Source of the DNA: Rhodopseudomonas_A palustris_F
Lineage (GTDB): Bacteria > Pseudomonadota > Alphaproteobacteria > Rhizobiales > Xanthobacteraceae
Assembly (NCBI RefSeq): GCF_000013745.1
Contig: NC_007925.1
Span: 2,728,001 to 2,792,000, forward strand
DNA length: 64,000 bases
Reading direction: 5' to 3'
Position numbers and translations under genes: made by a program. Shown piece by piece: positions 1 through 7,713 of this stretch (positions are counted from its first letter, which is position 1; every line of letters starts with the position of its first letter). The notes below the pieces were generated by a model that was given only the letters and a program-made list of their open reading frames with translations, had not been told where the DNA came from and made no database searches.

Positions 1-1416
1 CCGACCGCCTTCGACGACGCCTATACCCGGCGCGGGCTGGCGCCGATCGCGCAATCGCTGATCGACAAGGACGACGCGCGGCGCAAGGCGATCCTGGCCT
101 CCGAACAGGCGCAGGCGCGGCGCAACGCGGCGTCGAAAGAAATCGGCGACGCCAAGAAGGCCAAGGACAATGTCCGCGCCGAGGCGCTGATGGCTGAGGT
201 CGCCGAACTGAAAACCACCATGCCGGCGCTCGACGCCGCGGTGAAGGACGCCGACGCCGCGTTGAAAAAAGCGCTGTCGGAAATCCCCAATCTGCCACTC
301 GCCGACGTGCCGGAGGGCAAGGACGAACACGACAACGAGGTGCGCAGCCATTACGGGGTGAAGCGCAGCTACGCATTCACGCCGAAGCCGCATTACGAGC
401 TCGGCGAAGCGTTGAAGCAGATGGATTTTGAAGCCGCCGCGAAACTTAGCGGCGCGCGCTTCGTGGTGCTGAAGAAGGGGCTGGCGCGGCTGGAGCGCGC
501 GATCGGGCAGTTCTTCCTCGACGTCCACACCGAGGAGCACGGCTACACCGAGGTGAATCCGCCGCTGCTAGTGCGGGACGAGGCGATGTTCGGAACGGCG
601 CAACTGCCGAAATTTGAGGATGATCAATTCTTCGTCGGCAATGGCAACAACGTTCGAAGGTTGCAACAAGAGATGCGTGCGACTATCGAAGCCGACGATG
701 TTAAAAATATTCCCGATATGTTTGTTCCAAAAAGCAAATACGATCGACTTCTCGAGAATTATTTAAGGCTGGAGACAGAGCAGATCGCTCTTGAATTGAC
801 TCGTCGCTGGCTCATCCCCACCGCCGAAGTCCCGCTCACCAATCTCGTCCGCGAAAGCATCCTCGACGAGAAAGAACTGCCGCTGCGGATGACCGCGCTG
901 ACGCAGTGCTTTCGCGCTGAGGCCGGCGCCGCAGGGCGCGATACCCGCGGCATGATCCGGCAGCATCAGTTCACCAAGGTCGAGCTGGTTTCGGTGACCA
1001 CGCCCGAGCAATCCAAGGACGAGCACGAGCGGATGCTGTCCTGCGCCGAGGAAGTGCTGCGCCGGCTCGAGCTGCATTACCGGGTGATGACGCTGTGCAC
1101 CGGCGACATGGGCTTTGCCTCGCAGAAGACCTACGACATCGAAGTGTGGATGCCGGGGCAGGGCGAGGGCGGGGCGTATCGCGAAATCTCGTCGTGCTCG
1201 GTGTGCGGCGATTTCCAGGCCCGCCGGATGGACGCGCGCTCGCGCGGCCCCGACGGCAAGCCGCGCTTCGTGCATACGCTGAACGGCTCCGGCACGGCGG
1301 TCGGCCGCGCGCTGATCGCGGTGATCGAGAACTACCAGCAAGAAGACGGCTCGATCGCGGTGCCGACCGTGCTGCAGCGCTATATGGGCGGGCTGAAAGT
1401 GATCAGCAACGGCTGA
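1..1416 (+). CDS. serS: Seryl-tRNA synthetase, 5' end missing
   Basis: Charges tRNA-Ser with serine in the cytoplasm (class II synthetase). The frame is open from base 1, so the start codon lies upstream; the visible part begins within the N-terminal tRNA-binding coiled coil, rich in Ala, Lys and Glu. The catalytic core follows: the TGQLPKF-like motif (GTAQLPKFEDDQF), the serine-binding LIPTAEVPLTN motif, motif 2 (FRAEAG.AGRDTRG) and motif 3 near the end (NGSGTAVGRAL). Oddity: between FEDDQF and LIPTAEV there are 60 residues, where I recall about 14-25 in other bacteria, and the codons there are AT-rich (661-780 is about 41% GC) in a gene otherwise well above 60%. The frame is intact through this segment. 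Identity is secure; the effect of the extra segment is unknown. Confidence 0.97.
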   Translation, partial: PTAFDDAYTRRGLAPIAQSLIDKDDARRKAILASEQAQARRNAASKEIGDAKKAKDNVRAEALMAEVAELKTTMPALDAAVKDADAALKKALSEIPNLPLADVPEGKDEHDNEVRSHYGVKRSYAFTPKPHYELGEALKQMDFEAAAKLSGARFVVLKKGLARLERAIGQFFLDVHTEEHGYTEVNPPLLVRDEAMFGTAQLPKFEDDQFFVGNGNNVRRLQQEMRATIEADDVKNIPDMFVPKSKYDRLLENYLRLETEQIALELTRRWLIPTAEVPLTNLVRESILDEKELPLRMTALTQCFRAEAGAAGRDTRGMIRQHQFTKVELVSVTTPEQSKDEHERMLSCAEEVLRRLELHYRVMTLCTGDMGFASQKTYDIEVWMPGQGEGGAYREISSCSVCGDFQARRMDARSRGPDGKPRFVHTLNGSGTAVGRALIAVIENYQQEDGSIAVPTVLQRYMGGLKVISNG

Positions 1417-1426
1417 GCGCATCGTC

Positions 1427-2035
1427 GCCGGAAAGACGGATCGACGGGCGCGCCGGACGAACCGGGGCCGTTACGGACCGCAGCGCTTGGAACGGTCCCG
1501 GCTCACGGCTTCGCGCCGACGGCGCTGCGCCGCGTCCGGGACACGGTGCTGGAAGCGCTGCAACGGTGCTTTCAGCGCTGCAAGCAGCAAGCACCGAGCA
1601 GCAAGCAGCAAGCAGTAAGCAGCAAGCGTGCCCCGGACGCGTGCAACGCGCAGCGTTGCACGGCGAGCCGGGGCCGTTACGAGCCGGAGCGCTTGCTTCG
1701 ATCGCTGGGGTGATCGCCGGCGCTGCCGCTGGAACGGTCCCGGCTCACGGCTCCGCGCCGACGGCGCTACGCCGCGTCCGGGACACGGTGCTTTCGGCGC
1801 TGCAAGCAGCAAGCACCGAGCAGCAAGCAGCAAGCAGCAAGCAGCAAGCAGCAAGCAGCAAGCGTGCCCCGGACGTCTGCAACGCGCAGCGTTGCACGGC
1901 GAGCCGGGGCCGTTACGAGCCGGAGCGCTTGCTTCGATCGCTTGGTGATCGCCGGCGCTGCCGTTGGAACGGTCCCGGCTCACGGCTTCGCGCCAAAAGG
2001 CGCTGCGCCGCGTCCGGGACACGCGCGTCTCGCGC
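1427..2035. repeat. Tandem ~240-bp repeats carrying AGCAAGC heptamer arrays
   Basis: The 619 bp between serS and the next gene hold no credible gene. The core GGAACGGTCCCGGCTCACGG starts at 1489, 1730 and 1966, giving periods of 241 and 236 bp. Each unit has inverted halves (CCCCGGAC/GTCCGGGACACGG) related to palindromes at 27749, 40121 and 48195. Between the halves lie heptamer arrays: four AGCAAGC copies (one variant) near 1599-1627 and six near 1822-1863. Copy number differs between units, as expected of slippage-prone DNA. Confidence 0.9.
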
Positions 2036-2554
2036 TCACGCCCGGCTGGCGCCGAGCAGGCGGCATTTGGCGTAGGTGGCGTTGAGGTTGACGTGGCCGA
2101 TCAGGGTGTCGGTGAAGGTCTTGCGGCTGCGGGTCTTCACGGTCTCGTGCAGCACGCGGCGGCGCTGCGTGGCGTAGCTGCCGTCGTCGCTGCGGAACGC
2201 GCAGAGGATCTCCAGATCCTTGATCGGGAAGCCGTTGCGGTTGCGCACCGTGAAGCTCGCCAGCGCCTTGGAGCCCATGCCGCCGCGCTTCCAGGATTGC
2301 CGGACGAGGCTGATTCGCTTCAGCGGCGCCGCGGCGGCGGGCAGCATCGCCTGGGCCTCGCGCGGGGCGCGGCCGGGTGCGACAGCGGGCGGCGGGGTTT
2401 GCGGATTGGAGCCATCGTCTTCGGCGGCGGCGGGGGCGGCTTCGGCGAGGCCGACCGGCTCGCGCAGGTGCTGCGGCGCCAGCAGCAGCCAGCCGCCGAT
2501 GCCACTCAGCAGCAGCCCTCCCGTAACGATCGCCAATCCAGAGCGCATCGCCAT
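2036..2554 (-). CDS. Hypothetical single-pass membrane or exported protein
   Basis: 172 residues, not assigned to a family. The chosen start gives a short basic N-terminus (MAMRSG) and one hydrophobic segment at about residues 6-26, followed by a Pro/Ala-rich linker (about 45-85) and a C-terminal domain of about 80 residues with alternating polar and hydrophobic strands (ASFTVRNRNGFPIKDLEI, then a Cys). That pattern resembles small beta-sandwich domains of the FxLYD kind, which is only a suggestion. An upstream in-frame ATG would add 52 residues before the membrane segment and looks less likely. It lies back to back with surE, so regulation is probably separate. Confidence 0.6.
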   Translation of the reverse strand: MAMRSGLAIVTGGLLLSGIGGWLLLAPQHLREPVGLAEAAPAAAEDDGSNPQTPPPAVAPGRAPREAQAMLPAAAAPLKRISLVRQSWKRGGMGSKALASFTVRNRNGFPIKDLEILCAFRSDDGSYATQRRRVLHETVKTRSRKTFTDTLIGHVNLNATYAKCRLLGASRA

Positions 2555-2762
2555 ATTGCCACCCGGCCAAGCCCGCCATCTCGGTGCGGCGGTGTTGATC
2601 GCCAGGAAACGGTTTCCGGCGGCGAATGTTCCGCGAACCGGCGCCGCGATGCCCGAGCGCGCCGGCTCCATGCCAAAAAACCGGTTGGTAAAACCGCCGC
2701 AGGCTGGCAAAAGTTCGCTCCGCCCCTCAACCCGTTCGGCAGTGACAAAGGCATTTCAGCGC

Positions 2763-3530
2763 ATGCGGATTCTGTGCACCAATGACGACGGCATCCACGC
2801 GCCGGGGCTGAAGATCGTCGAACAGATCGCGCGTCAATTGTCCGACGACGTCTGGGTGGTGGCGCCGGAGCTCGATCAATCCGGGGTGTCGCATTCGCTG
2901 TCCTTGAACGATCCCTTGCGGCTGCGCGAAATCGGGCCGCGGCATTTCGCGGTGCGCGGCACGCCGACCGACTGCGTGATCATGGGCGCGCGGCACATTC
3001 TCGGCGACAAGGGACCCGACCTGGTGCTGTCCGGCGTCAACAAGGGCCGCAACGTCGCCGAGGACGTGGTCTATTCCGGCACCATCGCCGGCGCCCTGGA
3101 AGGCAGCATCTTGGGCTTTCCGTCGTTCGCGCTGTCGCAGGAATTCTCGATGGACAACAAGGGCACCCCGCTGTGGGAGACCGCGCTGGCGCATGGCCCG
3201 GCGATCCTGCGCAAGATCATCGACCAGGGCGTGCCGAAGAACACCGTGATCAACATCAATTTCCCGGCCTGCGCGCCGGGCGACGTGGTGGGCGTCCGGG
3301 TGACCCGGCAGGGCAAGCGCAACCAGGGCTTCCTGCGGGTCGACGAGCGCCGCGACGGCCGCGGCAATCCGTATTTCTGGATCGGCTTCGAACGCATCGC
3401 GGTGGTCGACACCCCGGCCGAGGGCACCGACCTCGCGGCCTTGGCGGCGGGCTACGTCTCGGTGACGCCGCTGCGTCTCGACCGCACCGACGACGTGTTC
3501 TCGCAGGTGCTGAATACGACGCTGGGGTAA
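2763..3530 (+). CDS. surE: 5'/3'-nucleotidase SurE
   Basis: Metal-dependent phosphatase that removes phosphate from nucleoside monophosphates in the cytoplasm; linked to stationary-phase survival. 255 residues, the usual length. The start is at MRILCTNDDG, placing the metal-binding Asp pair at residues 8-9 as in the family; the frame is open upstream but carries no family sequence. Other conserved blocks are GTPTDCV, the catalytic-loop LSGVNKGRNVAEDVVYSGT and INFP. It heads the conserved surE-pcm-nlpD neighbourhood, here interrupted by a response-regulator gene on the other strand and a palindromic repeat. Confidence 0.95.
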   Translation: MRILCTNDDGIHAPGLKIVEQIARQLSDDVWVVAPELDQSGVSHSLSLNDPLRLREIGPRHFAVRGTPTDCVIMGARHILGDKGPDLVLSGVNKGRNVAEDVVYSGTIAGALEGSILGFPSFALSQEFSMDNKGTPLWETALAHGPAILRKIIDQGVPKNTVININFPACAPGDVVGVRVTRQGKRNQGFLRVDERRDGRGNPYFWIGFERIAVVDTPAEGTDLAALAAGYVSVTPLRLDRTDDVFSQVLNTTLG

Positions 3531-3574
3531 CGGGGGCGGCGCTCGGCGCTTCACATCCGCGCCGCATCACGCGC

Positions 3575-3713
3575 CGTCATCCTGAGGAACCCGGCGAAGC
3601 GCGTAGCGCGAAGCCGGGTGTCTCGAAGGATGGCCGCGGGCTTGGCGGACCCGCACGGACTCGCGGCCGCATCCTTCGAGGCCCTCGCGATGCTCGGGCA
3701 CCTCAGGATGACG
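3575..3713. repeat. Dispersed palindromic repeat, family A copy 1
   Basis: Begins CGTCATCCTGAGG and ends CCTCAGGATGACG, with a second inverted pair inside (TCGAAGGATG and CATCCTTCGA). The same plan recurs at 11437 and 39922. It sits in the gap between surE and the convergent response-regulator gene. It is a non-coding extragenic repeat; several short open frames across it are artefacts. Confidence 0.9.
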
Positions 3714-3750
3714 ATTCAGTGCAGGATGGATTTTGGTGACAGCGGCGAAG

Positions 3751-4128
3751 TTAAACCGTGGCGCCCTTCAGCGTGCTGGCCAGTAGCTGCGCCAAAGTTT
3801 CGATCTGGAACGGCTTCTGCAGCGCCGGGCGGTCGCGGTAGTCCTCCGGCACGCCCTGGGCGCCGTAGCCGGTGGCGAAGATGAACGGGCAGTTGCGCGC
3901 CTTCAACAGGTCGGCGACCGGCGAAATCACCTTGCCGTTGACGTTGACGTCGAGAATCGCGATGTCGAACGCGGTGGAGCCGGCGAGCCGGATCGCCTCG
4001 TTGATCTCGCCGGCCTCGGCGACGACGCGATAGCCAAGCTCCTCGAGCATATCGGCGACCATCATGCGGATCATCGCTTCGTCCTCGACCAGGAACACGG
4101 AGCCGGCCGGAGCAGTCGTCGTCATCAT
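3751..4128 (-). CDS. Single-domain response regulator (receiver only)
   Basis: 125 residues, entirely a CheY-like receiver domain with no output domain. Acidic pair E15/D16, phospho-acceptor D60 in AILDVNV, T86 and K105 are all present. The loop after strand 4 reads PFIFATGYG, resembling the FATGUY receivers that work with HWE/HisKA2 kinases in alphaproteobacteria, often around the general stress response. It probably passes signals by protein contact or acts as a phosphate sink. No histidine kinase is nearby, so its partner must be elsewhere. It may start at the first or second Met. Divergent from pcm, with 219 bp between them. Confidence 0.9.
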   Translation of the reverse strand: MMTTTAPAGSVFLVEDEAMIRMMVADMLEELGYRVVAEAGEINEAIRLAGSTAFDIAILDVNVNGKVISPVADLLKARNCPFIFATGYGAQGVPEDYRDRPALQKPFQIETLAQLLASTLKGATV

Positions 4129-4347
4129 GGAATTCCTTGCCCACCTCGCTCGGCCTGCGCCGAGCCCAACGGCCGAGTGTCCGACACATTTGGAACACCG
4201 ACCAAAGTCGCAAATAAGGCCCGGCAGCGCAATGTCAACTTTCTTCTCGGCGCAGGCTTAGTGAGAGTTTCCGCAGTGCCCCGGAAAAGCTTGCTAAGTT
4301 CCTGGCGCGGAACAAGATGTGCCGCCGATTCAGCCCGAGAGACCGTC

Positions 4348-4998
4348 ATGCCCATCGGACCGCCGCCGCCTGAAAAGATGATGTTCCAGCTCAGTCTGCG
4401 GCGTCGCGGCATCAGCGATCAAGCGGTACTGCGGGCGATGGACGAGGTGCCGCGCGACGCCTTCGTCGAGCCGGGGCAGCGCGCCGAGGCCTGGCTGGAC
4501 ACCGCGCTGCCGATCGCCTGCGGCCAGACCATCAGCCAGCCGTTCGTGGTCGCCTATATGACCGAGCAGATGCAGCTGCGCCCCGAGCACCGGGTGCTCG
4601 AGATCGGCACCGGGTCGGGCTACCAGGCGGCGATCCTGTCGCGGCTCAGCCGCGCGGTGCTGACGCTGGAGCGCTTCAAGACGCTGGCCGATCAGGCGCG
4701 GGCCCGGCTTGCGGCGCTGCATTGCGATAATGTCGAGGTGCGGATCGGCGACGGCTTCGCGGTGCCGGCCGACGCCGGGCTGTTCGACCGCATCATCGTC
4801 ACCGCCGCGATGGAAGAGGTCCCGGCGTCGCTGCTCGACAGGCTCGACCTCGACGGCGTGCTGATCGCCCCGGTCGGTCCGCACAACGCCACCCAGACCT
4901 TGCTGCGGATTCGCAAATCCAAAAGCGGCATCGAGCGCAAGGAGCTGGTCGCGGTCCGCTTCGTGCCGGCGCTGCCGGGGCTGGCGCGCGAACTGTAG
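4348..4998 (+). CDS. pcm: Protein-L-isoaspartate O-methyltransferase
   Basis: Uses S-adenosylmethionine to methylate L-isoaspartyl residues in age-damaged proteins, starting their repair in the cytoplasm. 216 residues, a normal length. The catalytic QTISQP motif is at 60-65 and SAM-binding motif I (LEIGTGSGY) at 84-92. The frame is open further upstream, but the ATG at MPIGPPPPEK matches the family's usual N-terminus. It precedes the nlpD-like gene, as in many proteobacteria. A second, degenerate relative is at 57884. Confidence 0.95.
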   Translation: MPIGPPPPEKMMFQLSLRRRGISDQAVLRAMDEVPRDAFVEPGQRAEAWLDTALPIACGQTISQPFVVAYMTEQMQLRPEHRVLEIGTGSGYQAAILSRLSRAVLTLERFKTLADQARARLAALHCDNVEVRIGDGFAVPADAGLFDRIIVTAAMEEVPASLLDRLDLDGVLIAPVGPHNATQTLLRIRKSKSGIERKELVAVRFVPALPGLAREL

Positions 4999-5022
4999 CC
5001 GGGCGCCGAAACCTCGTTCGCC

Positions 5023-5075
5023 GTTAACGGTTGCGCCGCCGCGGCGATGTTTTCGAGGGCACGGTTAAACGGTTG
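5023..5075. promoter_or_regulatory. Repeated GTTAA(A)CGGTTG motif upstream of the nlpD-like gene
   Basis: GTTAACGGTTG at 5023-5033 and GTTAAACGGTTG at 5064-5075, 41 bp apart in the same orientation (about four helical turns), followed by TTTAC-N7-GTAAA just before the gene. The second copy reads TTAA-N7-GTAA, one base from a CtrA-type site. This may be an operator region; the protein that binds is not known from the sequence. Confidence 0.3.
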
Positions 5076-5135
5076 GTAACTGAACGGGTGGTTTACTCAA
5101 AAGGTAAAGTTCTGTTGCGTAAAGAGTGAGTAACC

Positions 5136-6530
5136 ATGTCCCGCGTCCTCGAGTTGCTTTGCTCGCGCCGCGCTCCGCAAGTTGCGGCGCTGGCGTTGAT
5201 GTCCGTCGGTTTCAGTGGCTGCAGCGCGGACATGCAGACGCGTCTGTCGCAGGATCCGTTCGCGCAGCGCGAGGCGACCGGGTCGGTGGCCCAGCAGGCG
5301 CCGCGGGATCTGCCGCAATATTCCAGGCCGCAGTACCAGCAACAGCAGCCGCAATACCAGTCGCAGGCGCTGCCGCCGCCGGTTGCCGCGCCGCAATCCT
5401 ATCCCAGTGCGCCGGCTCCGCGCAGCTATCCCAGCGCCGATGCCGGGGTGTCTGGAGGCGGGCGCGGCGTGGCGTCCTATGCGCCGCCGAGCGCCGCCGC
5501 TTCGGATGTCGTCACCGGCTCGACGGCGCCGCGTTCGGTCGCCGCGAAGCCCGCGGTGCGCGGCACCACCATCATCGTCGGCACCAGCGATTCGCTCGAG
5601 ACGCTGGCGCGGCGCTACAACGTCTCCACCGCGGAAATCCTGCAGGCCAATGGCTACAAGGGCCCGCGGGCGCTGCAGCCCGGCCAGCAGTTGATCATTC
5701 CGACCCGCGCCGCCGCGGCGCTGGCGGCTCCGGTCGCGGCACCCGCGATGGTTGCGCCCGCCGCCCGGCCGGCGGTGCTCGCCGCCGCGGCGCCCAGCGT
5801 CCATGTGGTCAATCGCGGCGACAGCCTGATGAGCATCGCGCGGCGCAACCGCGTGCCGGTCGCCGAACTGGCGCGGGCCAATGGTCTGCCGCCGAACGCG
5901 CAGTTGAAGATCGGCACCAAGCTCATGGTGCCGAGCACGCGGACCGCCGAGGCGGCTGTTCCGGCCGCCGCGCCTGCGGTTGCCGCCGCGGCGCCGGCTG
6001 CGGTGCCCGCTGCCGCGCCGCCGATCCGGATGGCCGCGGCCACGCCGGCCGAACCCGCGCAAAAAGTCCGGCTCGCCAGCGCTACCGCGACGCCGGCCGA
6101 GACCGCCGCCCCCGAAGCCCCGGTGAAAGCCGCGGAGGCCACCGGCGCGCTGCCGACCTTCCGTTGGCCGGTGCGCGGCCGGGTGATCACCAGCTACGGC
6201 GCCAAGACCAACGGCAAACAAAACGACGGCATCAACGTCGCAGTGCCCGAGGGCACGCCGATCAAGGCCGCCGAAGACGGCGTTGTCGCTTATTCCGGCA
6301 ACGAGCTGAAGGGCTACGGCAATCTGGTGCTGGTGCGGCACTCCAACGGCTACGTCACCGCCTATGCGCATGCCAGCGAGCTGATGGTGAAGCGCGGCGA
6401 AACCATCAAGCGCGGCCAGACCATCGCCAAGTCCGGGCAGTCCGGCGAGGTCGGCTCGCCGCAGCTGCACTTCGAGATCCGCAAGGGCTCGGCGCCGGTC
6501 GATCCGCTGCAGTTCCTCAACGGCGCGTAA
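5136..6530 (+). CDS. nlpD: NlpD-like lipoprotein: two LysM domains and a degenerate LytM (M23) domain
   Basis: Envelope protein expected to bind peptidoglycan and activate cell-wall amidases at division. 464 residues. An N-terminal signal ends in a lipobox (VGFSGC), giving a lipid-modified Cys near residue 29. Next come a Gln/Pro-rich linker, LysM 1 (about 148-190), LysM 2 (about 228-270), an Ala/Pro linker, and a C-terminal LytM fold (about 345-462). The zinc ligands are degraded: the usual HxGxD reads NDGIN, and the last HLH reads QLH. This is the pattern of non-enzymatic NlpD/EnvC-type activators rather than active endopeptidases. Its position after pcm supports the nlpD assignment. An M23 enzyme with altered ligands is the alternative. 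Confidence 0.88.
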   Translation: MSRVLELLCSRRAPQVAALALMSVGFSGCSADMQTRLSQDPFAQREATGSVAQQAPRDLPQYSRPQYQQQQPQYQSQALPPPVAAPQSYPSAPAPRSYPSADAGVSGGGRGVASYAPPSAAASDVVTGSTAPRSVAAKPAVRGTTIIVGTSDSLETLARRYNVSTAEILQANGYKGPRALQPGQQLIIPTRAAAALAAPVAAPAMVAPAARPAVLAAAAPSVHVVNRGDSLMSIARRNRVPVAELARANGLPPNAQLKIGTKLMVPSTRTAEAAVPAAAPAVAAAAPAAVPAAAPPIRMAAATPAEPAQKVRLASATATPAETAAPEAPVKAAEATGALPTFRWPVRGRVITSYGAKTNGKQNDGINVAVPEGTPIKAAEDGVVAYSGNELKGYGNLVLVRHSNGYVTAYAHASELMVKRGETIKRGQTIAKSGQSGEVGSPQLHFEIRKGSAPVDPLQFLNGA

Positions 6531-6616
6531 GCGCGCCTCAGCATGTGATGACGCATCATCGCATGCTGGCCGACGGCGCGTTCTATGATGATGACGCGCG
6601 TCCCACATCAACGAGG

Positions 6617-6736
6617 CTGTCATTTCGGGGCGCGAGGCCGCAGGCCGAGCGAACCCGGAATCCAGTACTCACCGCCCTGGAATACTGGATTGCGGGTTCA
6701 CTCGCAGCTGAAGCTGCTGGTGCCCCGGAATGACAG
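6617..6736. repeat. Dispersed palindromic repeat, family C
   Basis: An imperfect 120-bp inverted repeat bounded by CTGTCATTTCGGGGC and GCCCCGGAATGACAG, with an inner pair (GGAATCCAGTA and TACTGGATT). Non-coding, between the nlpD-like gene and the convergent DUF1232 gene. Only this copy is seen in the window. Confidence 0.85.
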
Positions 6737-6781
6737 CGTTTATGGGCTGGGCTGAACTAACAACGAGACTTTCATCGCCCG

Positions 6782-7171
6782 CTATTCGTCGGCGACGTCC
6801 TCGCCGCGATCGAGCCCGCGGGCCATCGCGGCGCGGGCGGCGGCGCGGTGTTCCGGGGTGATGTGGCTCGCCACCATGCGGATCGCGGTGGCCAGGATCG
6901 CGGCGTCGTCGGTGAAGCCGAGCAGCGGCAGCATGTCGGGCACGAAATCGAACGGCAGCACGAAATAGGCGATGGCGCCGAGCAGCGCCGCCTGGACGTG
7001 GCGCGGGGTGTGGCGGTCGAACGCGCAGTAATACGCCGCCAGCAGCTCCTCGGCGAACGGCAGCTTCACCGCGAGGCGCTTCAGCTTCTGCCAGAACCGC
7101 CGGCGCACGCTGTCGGGGTCCTGCGCCAGCCGGTCGGCCGGCTCATAGCCCACGCTGTGTTCTGAACTCAT
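6782..7171 (-). CDS. DUF1232 (YkvA-like) protein
   Basis: 129 residues. The centre carries the DUF1232 signature: a hydrophobic helix running into YFVLPFDFVPDMLPLLGFTDDA (about residues 71-92), with the Pro-Asp and Asp-Asp positions conserved in this family of small membrane-associated proteins of unknown biochemical role. The N-terminal 45 residues are charged, and the C-terminal tail is Arg/Ala-rich. The next gene on the same strand is phhB, 69 bp upstream, so they may share a transcript. No function is proposed. Confidence 0.85.
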   Translation of the reverse strand: MSSEHSVGYEPADRLAQDPDSVRRRFWQKLKRLAVKLPFAEELLAAYYCAFDRHTPRHVQAALLGAIAYFVLPFDFVPDMLPLLGFTDDAAILATAIRMVASHITPEHRAAARAAMARGLDRGEDVADE

Positions 7172-7240
7172 CGTTCCACCTCAAGCCGCCCGCGCGGTCC
7201 TGTTCCACCCTGGATGTAGGGAGGCCGCCGCGGGATTGCA

Positions 7241-7546
7241 TCAGCGCGGCGACAATTGTGCGGCGATGGCGTTCATGGCGCGGGCGAGATCGATGTCGCG
7301 CGCGGTGACGCCGCCGGCGTCGTGGGTGGTCAGCACCACCTCGACGGTCTTGTAGACGTTGCGCCATTCCGGATGATGATCGTGCTTCTCGGCGATCAAC
7401 GCGACCCGCGCCATGAAGCCGAAGGCCTCGTTGAAATCCTTGAACACAAACGTGCGGGCGATCGCCTCGCGGCCCTCCGCCGCGCTCCAGCCGGGCAGCT
7501 CGCGCAGCGCCGCGTGGCGGTCCTCGTCGGTTAGTCGTTTCACCAT
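7241..7546 (-). CDS. phhB: Pterin-4-alpha-carbinolamine dehydratase
   Basis: Dehydrates 4a-hydroxytetrahydrobiopterin, recycling the pterin cofactor of aromatic amino-acid hydroxylases; cytoplasmic. 101 residues from the Met at MVKRLTDEDR, the usual length. The active-site signature EKHDHHPEW is intact, followed by the typical VYKTVEVVLTTHDAGGVT and the C-terminal D.DLA helix. A longer frame with 22 more residues is open, but it reads through a poorly coding segment. No phenylalanine hydroxylase gene is adjacent. Confidence 0.93.
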   Translation of the reverse strand: MVKRLTDEDRHAALRELPGWSAAEGREAIARTFVFKDFNEAFGFMARVALIAEKHDHHPEWRNVYKTVEVVLTTHDAGGVTARDIDLARAMNAIAAQLSPR

Positions 7547-7713
7547 CCTCGCCTCCCACTCACAGCATGTTGACCCTGAACCGCCGCGAAGCAAAGCTGA
7601 TCCATGCCACAATAAGGCGGCAAAGCCGGTTCACTGACCACAGTAACCATGTGCAGCTCACCCCACCAGGCGCGCAAGGAAATCGCTACGATCTTGATTT
7701 AATCGGGAGCACA

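Noticed and set aside
1580..1863. Possible CRISPR array
   Set aside because: The unit is a 7-bp tandem repeat without unique spacers, inside larger palindromes; no cas genes nearby.
1095..2075. Open frames encoding QAASSKQQ repeats
   Set aside because: Produced by the AGCAAGC heptamer arrays and the 240-bp tandem repeat; no start, signal or codon bias of a gene.
3575..3713. Family A repeats as intrinsic terminators or small RNA genes
   Set aside because: They have long inverted arms but no T-run, and recur as a dispersed family; better treated as extragenic repeats.
4298..4313. GTTCC-N6-GGAAC inverted repeat before pcm as an operator
   Set aside because: Short, single, and without a supporting promoter or known regulator; chance is likely.
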